A DNA stretch of 64,000 bases from Pochonia chlamydosporia 170 (lineage: Eukaryota; Ascomycota; Sordariomycetes; Hypocreales; Clavicipitaceae). Both the position numbers and the translations under genes were made by a program. Position 1 is the first letter of the stretch. Each line of letters starts with the position of its first letter. Below are positions 1 through 12,087 of this stretch, piece by piece. The notes under the pieces are model-generated. The model did no database searches. It saw nothing but the letters and a program-made list of their open reading frames with translations, and was not told where the DNA came from. Where the stretch lies: assembly GCF_001653235.2 (NCBI RefSeq), contig NC_035794.1:3782001-3846000 (forward strand), read 5' to 3'.

Positions 1-2942
1 CAAGCAGCCAGGTCACATAAAACCGGTTTTTATAACAATTTTCTGAACTATTGGAGAGTGATGTGCTGATCCGACGGCGATCCTGGCGTTCCAGCCATAC
101 AGACGGTGAAAGTAGAGCCAATTATCACAGTTACCTGCGGCATTCGTCACGTTGATGACGATCAATGTGTCTTGTCGGTGACTCTCAAAAGTTGAAAACT
201 CTATATCACACTTAATGTTATGGGATACAGTAGAATAGAGCCAGTAACCATTTGGTGCTCAACGTGGCGTGGGTGATACGGAGATACGGTCAATTCACCA
301 GGACATGCCCTACGGAGTACTGCAAAGGGGTATCGGTGATCACTTGACCAATTTACGAGGCAAAAGAGCCAGTGGCTGATTCTGTAAACGGAAACTTTTG
401 TCCGTCTTTGCCTCGTTGACCCAGTTGGGCAGGCAAGTGGACGAAATGGCGCTCCTCTGCATACACGGGGCTTGATGCCACATCGAAGAGGTGCACAACG
501 CCCGCAGGAACCAGTTGAACGGTTCGACAGTTACGAACATCATGATATGCAAAAGAAGTCGTGACGACAAATGTGAAATGATCTTCATGGATCAACGTGG
601 TGCTTGTGTGAGACAGTTACGGTTTTCGAAGCTATGTGATACAAATTCAACAGTTGTTTAAGCTTATGAGAAACCGTCTTATTGTCCGACAACTCAAACT
701 ATTATGCCCCAGATGGCCGAAATGGAGACTGGAGCCTTCATTGTCCTTGGTGTGAACGAACTTACGTGGGGCGTACCTTGGGCTTGCTGCATCAACAAAC
801 TTTTTTGCCACAGATGGTCTTTGGAAGAGCTGATGCCCGGCGCCGTGTCAGCAAAGGGATGGGCTGTCGGCAGAGAGGACGTCGAATTTCGAGTGATCGA
901 CATACGCTAGACGGTAGTTTCCTGAGCTTTAGCAGGACGTTTTGTTGACTTGCGTCAATAGCGGAATCTCGGGGGACGATACAACTTCGATCGGGTCTGG
1001 TCCGCGTCCGCATTGATGCCCGCCTTCCCCTGGCTGTACCTATTCGGTCCTTGGGCTGGAAAATCTCTCAAACTTGTAATTTGCCAGGAAATCATCGTGA
1101 GTCGCGGTTAGCCACCATCCGTTTGTTTTCATGACCACGCATCACTGCCTGAAGCCACGGCTCAATGATCGCCCGCGCCAACAAAACGCCCAAGATGCCT
1201 AATTGGACTATGTCAGTCATGACCCGTTCGTTTACGAGGTTTCGGCCGCCAGGAGAACCAGCCTGGGCGGCTTTTTCGATCGTAGCCCACCGCGCCATCG
1301 GGCCGGACACAACTGACAGTTGGCCTGCGAGTAAGACATGGCGTCTCCTTTTGGCTTGGCCGTAAGTTTGTTGCCCAGAGATCGCCAACTCCCGGCGGTG
1401 GACATTTGCCGGGCGGCTTGGGTGGCTGGTCCCGCCACAACCCATTCGGGCGGGTTGCAGTAGGAGGTTTTTCAGCCGGAAGCTCTGGGACTATGCCTGT
1501 CTCAGTTGCTGCTTGTGTAAATCCCCTTGAGCTGGCGGCTCGTGGCTTCACATCCCAGTCTGGGCTTGCAGGCTGAGCTGTCCCAACTGATGCAGGGCTG
1601 AAGGATGGAGCTGAAAGGAGCGAATTGGACAACTGTGACCCGACGCCCCAGACTCAATCAAACAGTAGGAACCCGTAAAGTAGGAGATTTCATTGCCAAA
1701 TTTCGCCGAAGACATATACCGCCACAACTACAAGTGGACAAGCCGAACTAGCCAAGGTTTTTGGTTGCCGTCAAAGTGGAAAGGAGGGTTCGTCCGCTCG
1801 CCAAACTTCACTGGGTAGCGGTTGTAAAACCCCCTGGCTCTAGTTAGTTCATGACCAAATATGACGACCTTAGGGGGTGGGAAAACGGCAATTGGGACTA
1901 GCAACACTCACCGGACCCGGCAAAATGGTATTGGACTGAGTCTACGTATTCTGGCCCACGTTGGGTTGTAACACAAACTATGGAGTGAACGGGCGGACAA
2001 CGAAACTCTGAGCCGGGATGCGGGCGATCCGGAACAGTCCCAACGCAGAGCATCAGCAAATTTTCCGTGTCTGGTACTACGTATCTCAGCCTTAGCTCGA
2101 GCAATGGTCGCCGACTTGCCAGGCGTCGGCGTCGCTTGTAGCCGGGCCCTCGGTGCCAAGCGTTGGACATAGTTGTGATCCATAGGTAATCTCAGAGGCT
2201 AGGTTTCTAGCATGTCTCACTAAACCCCAGTGGGAATAATCATCGCGATTTGGACCGCGCCTATGTTTTCTTTTTTCTTCAACTCTTCTTGTCCAACCCG
2301 CCAACCCCTCGCTTGCGCTTACATGTACGTGCGAAATTACGACCCTGAAAGAAACAAGTTTTGCAAAACAGTTATTGGCTCAATTGGTGGTGGTAAGAAA
2401 AGATAAAAATAACTAGCTAGACATACAGAACACAGTTTTCACTGGTAAACCAACAGCCCGCACTACTTGCTGCATGAACGTTTCCTCCAATGATCTCGGC
2501 GTGGCTACAGTTCCGTCCATACAAATCATCGCACATGGTGTTGAACAGGGGGGGCCTGGAGGAAGTTGTCTGTGAATGCACGGCCTAAGCTGGGATTAAC
2601 TCCAAGTTGGCTGAGACTCTTGGTGAGTACGAAGCATGTATGCGCATATCGGAAAGGCTGTGGGATAATTTCTGATGTGCTGGCACGGCCAGGACCCAAC
2701 GTCCAAGCGGAAATGCTGGAGTTGCATGGCTTGTCACCATGTCATCCACATCGTCCATCAGCCGTAAGCCCTGTCTTGAAAGTCGACCACGATGGTCAGC
2801 GGACGGCGCTTGTGGGCTGGATAGAAGAAAAAGAAATGCAGGTATATCGGAGATTTGGGCCTGGCCGGGCTGGGCTGGGCTGGGCAAGAAGGAGAGCCGG
2901 TGGCCTTGAGGATGAAAGGTCGGTAATGGCCTCCTTTTCAAG
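1..2942. other. No supported gene
   Basis: I see no convincing coding gene here. Open frames on both strands overlap one another and show no recognisable family. The only hint is on the minus strand at 1092-1632. A Pro/Ala-rich frame there is followed, in another frame, by a short hydrophobic stretch (DIVQLGILGVLLARAIIEP) near 1140-1210. That could be the remains of a small membrane protein, but I cannot join the two with believable splice sites. Confidence 0.5.
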
Positions 2943-2949
2943 TATAAAA
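2943..2949 (+). promoter_or_regulatory. TATA box of the Asp/Leu-tract secreted protein gene
   Basis: A clean TATAAAA lies about 140 bp before the ATG at 3085. A CT- and CA-rich leader fills the gap, as is usual for strongly expressed fungal genes. Confidence 0.6.
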
Positions 2950-3084
2950 GGATGCTTTCATCCCATCCAAATCCAAGAATCTTTTCTATCATCATCAGCA
3001 CACAGACAACTCCAATCACCACTTCTTCAGCTCAACACCACTCACCTCACCTGTTTTTACAATCCTCCCATCCCAACCGCAAAC

Positions 3085-3447
3085 ATGCAGTTCTCCATTG
3101 CCGCCATCCTCGCCCTGGCCTCCGCTGCCATTGCCGCTCCCACCGCCGCCGGACACCACGAAGGCAAGTGGCACCATTACTGCACCGACAGCCTTTTGAA
3201 CGTCGATCTCGATATCGATCTCGATCTCGATGTCAATGTCCTCGGACTCCTTCGCCTTGACCTCGATCTTGATGTTGATCTTGACATCGAGATCCTCAGA
3301 CGCAAGCACCCCAACTGCAAGGCCATCTACCGCTGCCCTACCACTTGCCAGAAGGTAACAATTTCACAAAATCTCATACACGAATCATGATATACTGACA
3401 AATTTCTACAGGGCAAGCGCATCCACGACTCTTGCCACAAGTACTAA
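3085..3447 (+). CDS. Small secreted protein with alternating Asp/hydrophobic tract
   Basis: Two exons, 3085-3354 and 3412-3447, encode 101 aa; the intron has a GTAACA donor, a CTGAC branch site and a CAG acceptor. Residues 1-18 form a clear signal peptide ending at Ala-Ala before Pro. Residues 40-71 alternate almost strictly Asp with Leu, Ile or Val (VDLDIDLDLDVNV, then RLDLDLDVDLDIEI), interrupted by a short VLGLLR. The C-terminus is basic and Cys-rich, and the mature chain has five Cys (33, 78, 84, 88, 98). The coding DNA of the tract is a degenerate GATCTC hexamer repeat. I do not recognise the family. The alternating pattern would give a beta strand with one acidic face, so calcium or surface binding is conceivable but unproven. 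Signal peptide, small size and cysteines suggest an extracellular, possibly effector-like protein. Confidence 0.8.
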
Positions 3448-4321
3448 GTCGGTGCATAATATGCGATATCTGTTTATAAGCTCTTGATGTCGGAGACCTG
3501 CCCCAGAGCATGGTGGCACAAAATTTAATATTCAAAGTCATGGCGCTGGATTGTTTCGGGATTTGAGAAGTGGTGACATTCCGACGTGTGCTGAACTTCA
3601 TGGTTGGGATTTTGAGCCCGAGGCAGTGGAATTGGGAAGATTACTCGCCTGTAACCATTCTATTAGACCAGACATGGCTGATGTCCGTAATTATTAATAA
3701 ACACCACGGTTACAAATAACTTTATAAACTGATTGCAGTGATGGAGAATGCTAGGGCTTCAGATTGACAACATGGGTAATGTCTGTCGAAATACCTACAC
3801 TCTTGTTTGGTCCTTAGCGCATTGGGACTTGGTGTAGATACTCTACATACAAATTGTACCATTGAGCTTGAGCCGCTTCGAATTGGTTCTTCCCACACCG
3901 CTAGGGCTTATCTAGCAAACACGAATTTCAATCCAAAGTTGATACGTCGTGAGGTTGTTCTAGCTTTATTCCGTGTTTATACCCAACATCGAACCTTGTC
4001 GAACTCGACTCAAGATACCTAGTTTGAACAGAAGCAGATCATATTGCGGTTATGGATAAACTAATTACACAAAAACGTACATTACACTTCAGTAATAGTT
4101 ACAATCATTGCAGAAGCAATGCCACTGCAATGCGGACCACGTGGAATGTTTGAGACTTCGACGTGTCTCAATGCAAGGTGGTATGTGGCATGTTTTGCCC
4201 GTGGCCACCGAAACAAAATCGTCGTTACACAACCTCATGCAACCCACCCCCAAAGACCAAACGTGTCAAGTGTTTCAGACGTATTGCTACGTTGTTCATT
4301 GTCCAATACGACGTACCGAGT

Positions 4322-5846
4322 TCAGTACCGTGTAAGTGGGGGACAACCTGGTGCTGCTGGTGAAGAAAACTTGGTCTCAACAAACACCTTCTGCATGCTA
4401 TCCTCCTTATTGTCAAACATGTGGTATACCTTGTCGAGGTCTTCGAGTCGAACTCTATGAGAGACCATTTGCATCGGATCAAGCTCCTTCTTTTGAATGG
4501 CTTTGAGAAGATCCTTCCAGTACATGTGGACAGGAGCCTGGCCGTTGCCAATGAATCTGATACCTCGCTGCATCAGAGATCCGATATTGAAGTGATTTGT
4601 CTGCACGAATGGTTAGTACTCTGAGGAAGAATGAGTTGAGGGGTGAGGTATCAACGTACATATCCAACGTATACGCCAGTGATGCCACATCGTCCGTATG
4701 AATGCACACTCTCAATCATCTCATTCACAATCTCACTTGTATCCGTTTCCGCACCAGCAGCCATCTCCAACCAGTGCATCCAGCCCTTGGCAAACTCGCC
4801 GGCCGCACATTCAAGCGCGACGTCTGGGCCGCGGTTGTCACAGATCTTCTTGAGCTGGCTGACTACCGTTTCGGCGTTTGTCACGCCGCTTGATAACTTT
4901 TTGAAATCAATGAGTTCGACTTTTGACATGTGTTCCTTGGGAAAATGGCTTTCAATATATGTTAGACGTGGCTCGGTGTCGACAAATATGATCTTCTTGG
5001 CGCCTTGGTCGACGGCAAATACACCGGCCATATGGCCGATAGGACCAGCACCAAAAATGGCGACACTATCTCCCTTTTCAACTCCGGTGTCCTTAACACA
5101 ATGGTAGGAGGTAGCCAGGACGTCAGAGAGATAGAGACCTACTCATGTTAGCATCATGGCTCATCTTGCCATGTACCTATTGTTGAAACCTACCTTTCTC
5201 ATCAGGGACATCATCTGGCAACTCAAGAAGATTTACATCCCCAAGCGGGACACGCACATATTCAGCCTGTCCGCCAGCAAAACCACCAGTAAGATGGGAG
5301 TACCCAAATATACCGGCCGTCCTACCCCCATACATGGCCTTGGTCATACTATTCGCATTCGTGTTTTCGCATTGCGAAGACTGCTTCTTGTTGCAATAGT
5401 AGCAGTCGCCACAGGCAATCTGGAACGAAGCCACATATCGTTTTCCAACCTTGACGTTATGCACCTGTCGGCCTACCAGTTCTGCAACGCCGCAGAATTC
5501 GTGGCCCAAGATGTCGCCCTTGGACAATTGCAAGACTGAACCGTGGAGGAGGTGGAGGTCGGAACCGCAGACTGTGCTGCCTGTGACTTTGAGAATGACG
5601 TCGCGGTCCTCTACTATCTTGGGCTTCGGAACTCTGGCTGTGAGGTTGGTTTAGAATAGTTGACTATCTGCATTGGGTGTGTCGGCGCTCACCAATTTCG
5701 ACTTTGTCTTTGCCCATCCAGACCAAAGCATTCATCTTGTCGGTTTCACCTGCGTCGGGGAATGTGGACACATCTTGAGTTGTAATTGCGTTGTCGTCGT
5801 GACCGATGGCCTTTTCGACGAGGTTTGCGGCCTGTGATACCGCCAT
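4322..5846 (-). CDS. Zinc-dependent alcohol dehydrogenase, formaldehyde-dehydrogenase-like
   Basis: Four exons (5693-5846, 5194-5637, 4660-5138, 4322-4600) joined by GT-AG introns with GCTAAC/ACTAAC branch sites give a full-length MDR-superfamily enzyme of about 450 aa. The N-terminal GroES-like domain holds a catalytic-zinc Cys and His (TVCGSDLHLLHG) and GHE. The structural-zinc motif follows as C-x2-C-x2-C-x7-C (ACGDCYYCNKKQSSQC). The Rossmann domain has VAIFGAGPIG. The long inserted helices and the order of motifs resemble the glutathione-independent formaldehyde dehydrogenase-like branch, so oxidation of an aldehyde or alcohol with NAD(P) in the cytosol is expected; the substrate is unknown. 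The start is the first ATG (AAAATGGCG). A TATATAAG lies about 120 bp upstream. No partner gene adjoins it. Confidence 0.9.
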
Positions 5847-5962
5847 TTTGAGATATACAGCAAAGGAATTGATATAGTGATGCTGCGTCGAATGTGTGTT
5901 CCTTGATCGGTTATGAACTGTCGCCGCTTCCTATCTGGACATTATATGAGAGCACAATGATG

Positions 5963-5970
5963 CTTATATA
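5963..5970 (-). promoter_or_regulatory. TATA box of the alcohol dehydrogenase gene
   Basis: On the minus strand TATATAAG lies 117-124 bp before the ATG at 5846, a usual distance for a fungal TATA element. Confidence 0.5.
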
Positions 5971-6317
5971 CTCTTGCAATATATCGATGACGAAATATTG
6001 ACATGTATTTGTTCGCAGCGGCACATGTCGTCATGGTTATGCACCACTCTCTGACTAAGCGCCAGACAGTTGAATACAAAGTAAACGGTGTTGAGAAATG
6101 AAGCTTAAAGAGTTGCTACAATTAATATAATAAGTGTAAATTGATTCGGCCCATGGTGATGGCATTAAGGCACAGGTGGCAAATTGGAGTTCCGAACAAC
6201 ATGTAAGCCAGAACCAATCCCTTATAACCTCCTTGAAGCCAATTTTGCAATACAATACAGCATTTGCACTAAAAAAACAAATAGCCAAGATGAATGTGTT
6301 TATTAACTCCACCCCAA

Positions 6318-6770
6318 TTACCTAAATAGTCTAATCTTCTTCTCCGTCTTCCAAACATGCAGCTTCTCACCCTTTCCCGGCGTCCTTCCATAACGGCTCC
6401 GTTCCCGTTTATCCTCCTCCCATTTGACGCTCACATACTCCCCCGTCAGCATATCGCTGCTCGGTTTGCTAATATCCTGGTTTGCACCACTTGCTTCCAG
6501 CGGGTTCGTATCCTGCTTCCCAACAGCTTCCGTCTCGGCCGCAGCTAGTTCTTCTTCAGGCCGCGTCTTGTTCCGACAATACGGAGCGTCTTCTAAAGCC
6601 GCCACATCATCGTCATTACCTGACTTTGTGTTTTCGTCGGACCGTGGCGAGAGTGTTTGACGGGGATGCGGAATCCTGTGGGCGAGGTATGCAGGCGTGC
6701 TGTGGTATGAGCAGCACAGAGCGAGGGGTCGTGCGGTTATGCGTCGAGCGGCTTGTAGTTGTAATAACAT
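6318..6770 (-). CDS. Small conserved-type protein with mitochondrial presequence
   Basis: A single exon of 150 aa. The N-terminus (MLLQLQAARRITARPLALCC) is rich in Arg, Leu and Ala with no acidic residue, which is typical of a mitochondrial targeting sequence. The middle (about residues 40-100) is acidic, Ser/Glu-rich and low-complexity. The C-terminal 40 residues are basic with an SVKWEEDKRERSRYGRTPGK segment that looks conserved. I do not know the family. The reading frame has the composition of a real protein, and opposite-strand frames break it up. Role unknown; mitochondrial matrix location is an inference from the leader. Confidence 0.7.
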   Translation of the reverse strand: MLLQLQAARRITARPLALCCSYHSTPAYLAHRIPHPRQTLSPRSDENTKSGNDDDVAALEDAPYCRNKTRPEEELAAAETEAVGKQDTNPLEASGANQDISKPSSDMLTGEYVSVKWEEDKRERSRYGRTPGKGEKLHVWKTEKKIRLFR

Positions 6771-7664
6771 TATTTGAATTGTATTTTGCTTGTAGATGTT
6801 TAATTGAAGTAGTTTAGGAGGAGAAAATGAATAGATTGCTGATTTGACGGTAGAGGGGTCCTGAGCTAAATGGTGAAGTCATCATGACGATCTGTTGCGG
6901 GCACCCACAAAACGGACGCCATCGATTAGAAGATTACACGGTAGACTTAACTCAATTGTAACAGAGTTCTAAACGTAGTCTAGTTTGAAACATTAAAAAT
7001 GATGCTGGGCTGCTGATGCAGACACATACACGAGACATTGGGGTGAATGTTTCGACAACCACGTGGCTAGCCCACCTCCCCAAAAGCTTCGATTATGGAT
7101 TACCTTTCCCGTCACTGGCCGAGTGCAGGACCTAGAAAAATGATAGGACAGTGTCATTTGATAGTTAGCAAATCAGGGCGACGACATGCAAGATGGAGTC
7201 GTACAAGCTTTGTTGCATCGAGCAACTACGTGTAGCCACCATGCAGCTTCGTATCCAGACCTGATTCGACAGTAGATGCCTCAACACGCGCAGCAAAGAA
7301 ATGCAAGTAGGGTGTAATGCGTTCCGCCTTGGTACGCCATGAAACTGTTTGACAGGTTTCTTGCCGCATAAAGTGTGGCTCATATTCCAAGTTTTTTGCT
7401 TCCCGTTTGGGAATGTCGACCAATCAGAATGCGTAGATGTGCTGGATGACGTACCACCAGCCACATTCCCTGTTGACGGGTTCACATGGCCATGGCATAA
7501 GACGTCCACGGGCATGATATCATCTGGCAATGTGTGTTTAAAAACCGCTCCCAGTATTTGATGTGTAAATTTCTCAAAGTCTGTATCCACGTCGGCAAGT
7601 TAATCCCAAACCCGAATCAAGCCAACATCGCCAGTAATAAAGACCATCACAACAACCAAGTACA
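6771..7664. other. No supported gene
   Basis: About 0.9 kb between two head-to-head genes, probably holding both promoters. Open frames on either strand show no family resemblance and lack splice-supported extensions. Confidence 0.5.
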
Positions 7665-8056
7665 ATGGAGTGGGCATCAACGCAGTACCAGAGGCAAAAG
7701 GACGTCTGGGTTCCGTGGTTGGAAGACATGTATCTGAAGTATTTTACCAGTGACAACAAAGCAAGCTACTCAACCAAACGTGCGTCCTTGTCCCAGCTAT
7801 ATACTAATGGACCCTGTGCTAACCTACCTTTTGTTTAGAAAACCTCGACCAGACCAAAGTAACTGGCAACGAGCAGGTGGATAAGCTGCAGGACGGAGTA
7901 AATGGATTGGTTGCCGGACAACTGGGCCAAGGTGGACTCGCCCAGCCGATTGGTGACCTTGTTTCGAAGGAAGGCATCAACAGAGCCGAACGACAAGGCG
8001 TCGACCAGGAGGGTAAATACCTGCCAAAACCTGAGGATACTCTGGCTGGGAAATGA
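7665..8056 (+). CDS. Conserved hypothetical protein, 110 aa
   Basis: Two exons, 7665-7779 and 7839-8056, joined by a 59-nt intron (GTGCGT donor, GCTAAC branch, TTTAG acceptor) give 110 aa in one frame. The protein starts MEWASTQYQRQKDVWVPWLE, aromatic and charged, and continues with Gly/Gln-rich, helix-like segments (KVTGNEQVDKLQDGVNGL, GQLGQGGLAQPIGDLVSKEG). I recall similar short soluble proteins annotated as hypothetical in many filamentous ascomycetes, but no function. There is no signal peptide or membrane segment. The exon 2 frame would be missed without the intron, because the first in-frame stop after the donor lies close by. Confidence 0.8.
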
Positions 8057-9941
8057 TAGGTTGAGGGATTTGAAAGGGGTGTATGGGCTACTTGTTTTAT
8101 AGTTAGTAGACGATTTAAGTAATGCTTCGCGCAAACCAGTTTAATATGCCAAAGATGTCATCAATTTTGCTACGAGACGCAGATATGACCAAGGACTATC
8201 GGCGATGGCTGTCTTCTCTGGTGACGATATGGTCGTGGACTACTGGGGGGGGGATCAACATTGGACGAGCACGCCGAGAAGCTTTGGAATAACCAGCAAG
8301 AATAGCCTCGCAATGATCGGGCTAGCCGAGTATATCGGTAACTAGAAAGTCTACTGACTATGAACACGCTGAAGTCTAAGAAAGAGATGAAACATAACAA
8401 GAAGTAGAACGCTCGTGTGCTTAATCAGTAATCAGAAATATGTATTCTTGCCAGCATCCACCGCACTGAGACCCGCCGCAACGAAAAATGAAACGAAAAA
8501 GATATACATGGCCGTTTATACGAAGAGGTATTCTTATTTCAGCTTGGTAAGCTGCGTTCGCACACGTTTGAACCACACAAATCGCCAGAGGCCGACCGAG
8601 CGCCGCTTTGCAGATGGGACATATACTGCCTTCGCTTCCCTGATGCCTCCCTAGTCAGCTATGAAACTTCGTTTCTAGGGCCTGAAAGCTCGTACCGTCC
8701 GTTCATGCAACTCAATCTGTTTTCGGGTCTTGATCTGGCTGAGAATCGCTTTGTGAAACCGAACCTCCATTCCATAGAGCCAGGAAGAGCGAAAGAATAA
8801 AGAGAAACACGATTTCAAGTCGGTCCACAAGTCGGATGAAATTTTTAGAGCCAAGAAAGAAGAGGAGAGCCAAGAGTATGGCGCACTACGCGCATTCGTT
8901 ATTGACGATGAGGGTCTCCGACATGATGACGAGCGATTGAAACAATGGACTTGACGGAAACGAGGTCAGACAGAGGGGCTGGGAAGATTTGTTTAGGTTT
9001 GCGGCGATTCAAAGTACCTAGGTACCTAGTAGCCAGACAACCAGTTGACATTAAGCGAACTTCCTTCCTTTTTTGGCCAAACAGTGAAACCGTCTGGTGG
9101 AATGGGTCAAGTGCTGAACCTTCAATGTTGATGGTGCCAGAGCAGAGAACGCCCGCGGAAGGTTTATATAGAGGAATAGCACCATATCTCTTGGGAATGG
9201 TAAGTAAGGTCCGCTCTCCTTGCATGGCGCAGTGGTGACTGAAACCTTTTCTCAAATCCGTATCACTTGTCATGAGTTCGAATCCTAAAAATGCCGCTTT
9301 GTTCTGCCTCCTTCGTTGCTGTGCTTCGTCAGCTCCTTCCTTAGGTACGTCTCCTTCCGTCTGGTGTGTCCTTCCCTACGTACTTCCCCATGTGCCCCTT
9401 CCCTCCCTTCCTCCTTCCTCTCTTCCCCTTCATCTTCTATACTTGTACCATTCTGCTGCCCCCTCTTTTTGCTGCTTCCTGCGTCAATGTATCGTCTTTT
9501 CCCTGATGGCTAGACGTCTCATCTTCCTGAGCCGCGCAAAAACCGTCTGGTGCAGGCCCCTTCGCATGTATCGTCCTTTGTGCAATCCAAAGATATCGGT
9601 ACTAGATGGTTCAACCCTACCTCAGATACAAGCTCTACCACTGCCGTCAAGTACTTCATCCATTTCCAGTCATCACCAGGGAAGAAGAACGGCTCAATCT
9701 GGTCTGATCTAGTGGCTGGACGCGTTTCTCGATGTTGCCTGCCATGAACTCAGACTTTCAGACTGGAGCTTGGCAATCGACTGCCAATGTGCTGAGATAT
9801 TAACTGCGTACTCGTCTCAGATCCCAGAGCAGCCTGTCTGCATATCCAATATCGTGGATGTATTTATATTCACCAATATTTCGACCTCGAAGCACGGCGC
9901 TTACGGGAAGAGACCCCTACTTGTGACTAACCACCAAAGAA
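8057..9941. other. Gene-free stretch with tRNA-like and pyrimidine-rich segments
   Basis: No supported coding gene. The stretch holds a TACCTAGGTA palindrome at 9015-9024, a tRNA-like promoter pair at 9225-9285 (listed separately), and a strongly pyrimidine-biased run at about 9340-9450 made of CTTCC/TTCCC repeats on the plus strand. Confidence 0.5.
9221..9294 (+). repeat. Possible tRNA-derived element or decayed tRNA
   Basis: A box-like sequence TGGCGCAGTGG (9225-9235) and a B box AGTTCGAATCC (9275-9285) are spaced 50 bp apart, close to the tRNA spacing. The A-box region resembles initiator tRNA-Met (GCATGGCGCAGTGG). The expected seven-base acceptor stem does not pair and no clear anticodon arm forms; only GCAT at 9222-9225 could pair with ATGC at 9291-9294. 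It is therefore a decayed tRNA or the head of a SINE rather than a working tRNA. Confidence 0.35.
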
Positions 9942-11442
9942 CTACAATTTACCGACAAGCTTGCTCCCTGCTTGATCTCTCATTCCAGCCGCATGTTTCA
10001 AGCTCTGCTTCTTTGCTCTCTGCGCAGAAATTGTACCGAAAAACACCTCCCCACGCTCTGTCAGCGCAACACCCTCCAGCATTGGCGCAGTTGACAAATC
10101 GTCAATCACCAAACCCAGAAGCTCGTCGTCGGTCATTTGTCGAATCTTCTCACCCACCGCCAACGGCTTCCCTGGCACACAAAGCAATGACTGGGTAATA
10201 ATGTGTGACCTATTCATCCACAATCGACCGATCTTTTTGCGGTTTTCAGAATACCGTGACCAAGCGGTGTTCAAAAAATCGCGAGACAAGCTTCCTTTGC
10301 CACACTGACGTCGGACGCTCATTAGATGATTCATTAAAACAGCGCAAGATTCAATGGCAACATTTGCTCCCATCCCGCTGGCCGGCGACATTTTATGTGC
10401 AGCATCACCCACAATGACAGTGCGGTGTGTTTGCCATGATGGTGCTATGCCTTCTTCCAGTGGGATTCTAAAGTATACCGTGCGATTGGCTGCTATATCC
10501 CCAAACGTTACGTTTGGCATGATGCGTACATCTGCCATAGGTGGGATTTGTGCATCGGCGTCTGCCTTGCTGAACCGCGGGCGCTCGGAGAATCGTTTGG
10601 GTTTGCCCGTGGGATCAGTGCAGTGCTCGAAGATGAACCAGAATATTGTGCCATCTTCACCGGTGAAACCTATTGTGCCTGATTCCTCACGCATGACGGT
10701 GAAGCGGTCACCAGCCACGAAGCCTGGTGTTGGTGACGATATACCATAGCAGCAGGAGAATCCGACCGACATGTCTGTCAGGATGGTTAGTAGTTGCCTC
10801 TACAGTCGTTCGAAGGAAGCTCATACAGTCATCTGGGGACCTAGCAGCGCCCTTTTCTGGCCCAGTCCTGTCAATGAAGTTCCTGACAAAGCTATTTACA
10901 CCATCTGCTCCAATGACGACATCTGCCACATATGTCTCTCCGTTGCTAGTCGTAAGTACCACCTCATTGTCACTCTCCGCGATAGTCGTCACCTTGGAGG
11001 AACACTTGACACGATCCCTTTGGGTGATACTGTCGGACAAAAAGCGGCACAGCTTCCGCCGCGACGTGAATATAGTTGGATATCCGAGTCTGCAAAATGT
11101 ACAATGTCAGTCTTGCCTAGGGGATAGGGGCGTCAAGCAGCCTCACGTTTCTTCACACTGCCTGAATATACTATTCGAGTTCATCAGCTCCCCCTTTCCG
11201 CTATACGTGTGCCAGTCAGTAATTCCTACTGTCTCCGCAATAATCTTCTCCGCGATGCCCAGTTGGTCGAGAATCTGAAATCCATTGGGTTGTATTGCAA
11301 TTCCAGTGCCTTCATCTGCCTCCAGAGACGGGCGCGCTTCGAGGAGGACGTAATCTATGTCTAGCCTTTCACACATATTGGCAAGCGTAGTGCCTGCGAT
11401 GCCACCGCCAATGATGGCGATTTCATACCGCTGGGTTCTCAT
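9942..11442 (-). CDS. FAD-dependent monooxygenase (PHBH fold)
   Basis: Three exons (11147-11442, 10827-11089, 9942-10774) give 463 aa with every junction in phase. The N-terminus carries the FAD-binding GXGXXG (IAIIGGGIAGTTLANMCE). A DG motif appears in the middle (VVIGADGVNSFVR), and the GD motif that binds the FAD ribityl chain lies later (VIVGDAAHKMSPASGMGANV). These three motifs in this order define group A flavoprotein hydroxylases, which hydroxylate aromatic or polyketide substrates with NAD(P)H and O2. The 52-nt second intron (GTATGA donor, ACTAAC branch) is needed to keep the frame. The start is the ATG just before the Rossmann strand (CCACCATGA). It is the only likely tailoring enzyme among the transporters and regulator that follow, and it may act on the compound they move. 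Substrate unknown. Confidence 0.9.
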
Positions 11443-12087
11443 GGTGGGAGGAACTGGCGATAGTAGAGTTGCGGTGGAATTAAAGCTGCGAGTATTAAAG
11501 TGAAGGGATAGATTGCTCAATATACAAGTTGACAAATCGACTTTTGTAACATCATCGTAGCTCCTACATGTGTTAGAACACGACCATGGATTTAGAAGCG
11601 AGGTGCCGACCGTTGCATTATGTATCCTGGCTAGCGAGCACGAGCAACGGTTAAACGGCTCAAAGTGAAGCTATTTTCCGGCTCACTGGTCGGCTTATCC
11701 CCAAAACGTCGTAGCCAGGGCCTTCAACTGTGGACATTTTGTACCTTGCACTGCACGGGATACGCGTCTGAGATCAGCACTTATACTTGGTTGGCTGGCT
11801 TGCCGACCGTCCATTCACACCATGTCTTTCGCACGATGACAAGCTTGCCGATGAAACCGTGGCATGTGGAGATTTGCTTACAGCCCACCATATTTGGATA
11901 AGATGCTCGGGGATGATTCAGACTAATCCTAGCGCAAAAAGACCCTGGAGACATGAGACGTGATTCTGGAATAACTACAAAGTAGGAAGTTCTCCAGTTC
12001 GTCAAATGTTTGAACTACCTAAATGTACTACCAGCGACAATCGCCAACTGTGTTAACTACAGTTGCGTCACACCAATACGCATCGAC

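Noticed and set aside
2566..3084. Upstream extension of the frame of the Asp/Leu-tract protein
   Set aside because: The frame is open by chance through the promoter, including the TATA box; the signal peptide at 3085 marks the real start.
8899..9712. Several open frames around the tRNA-like segment
   Set aside because: Biased composition (Ser/Pro/Leu from a pyrimidine tract) and no family resemblance.
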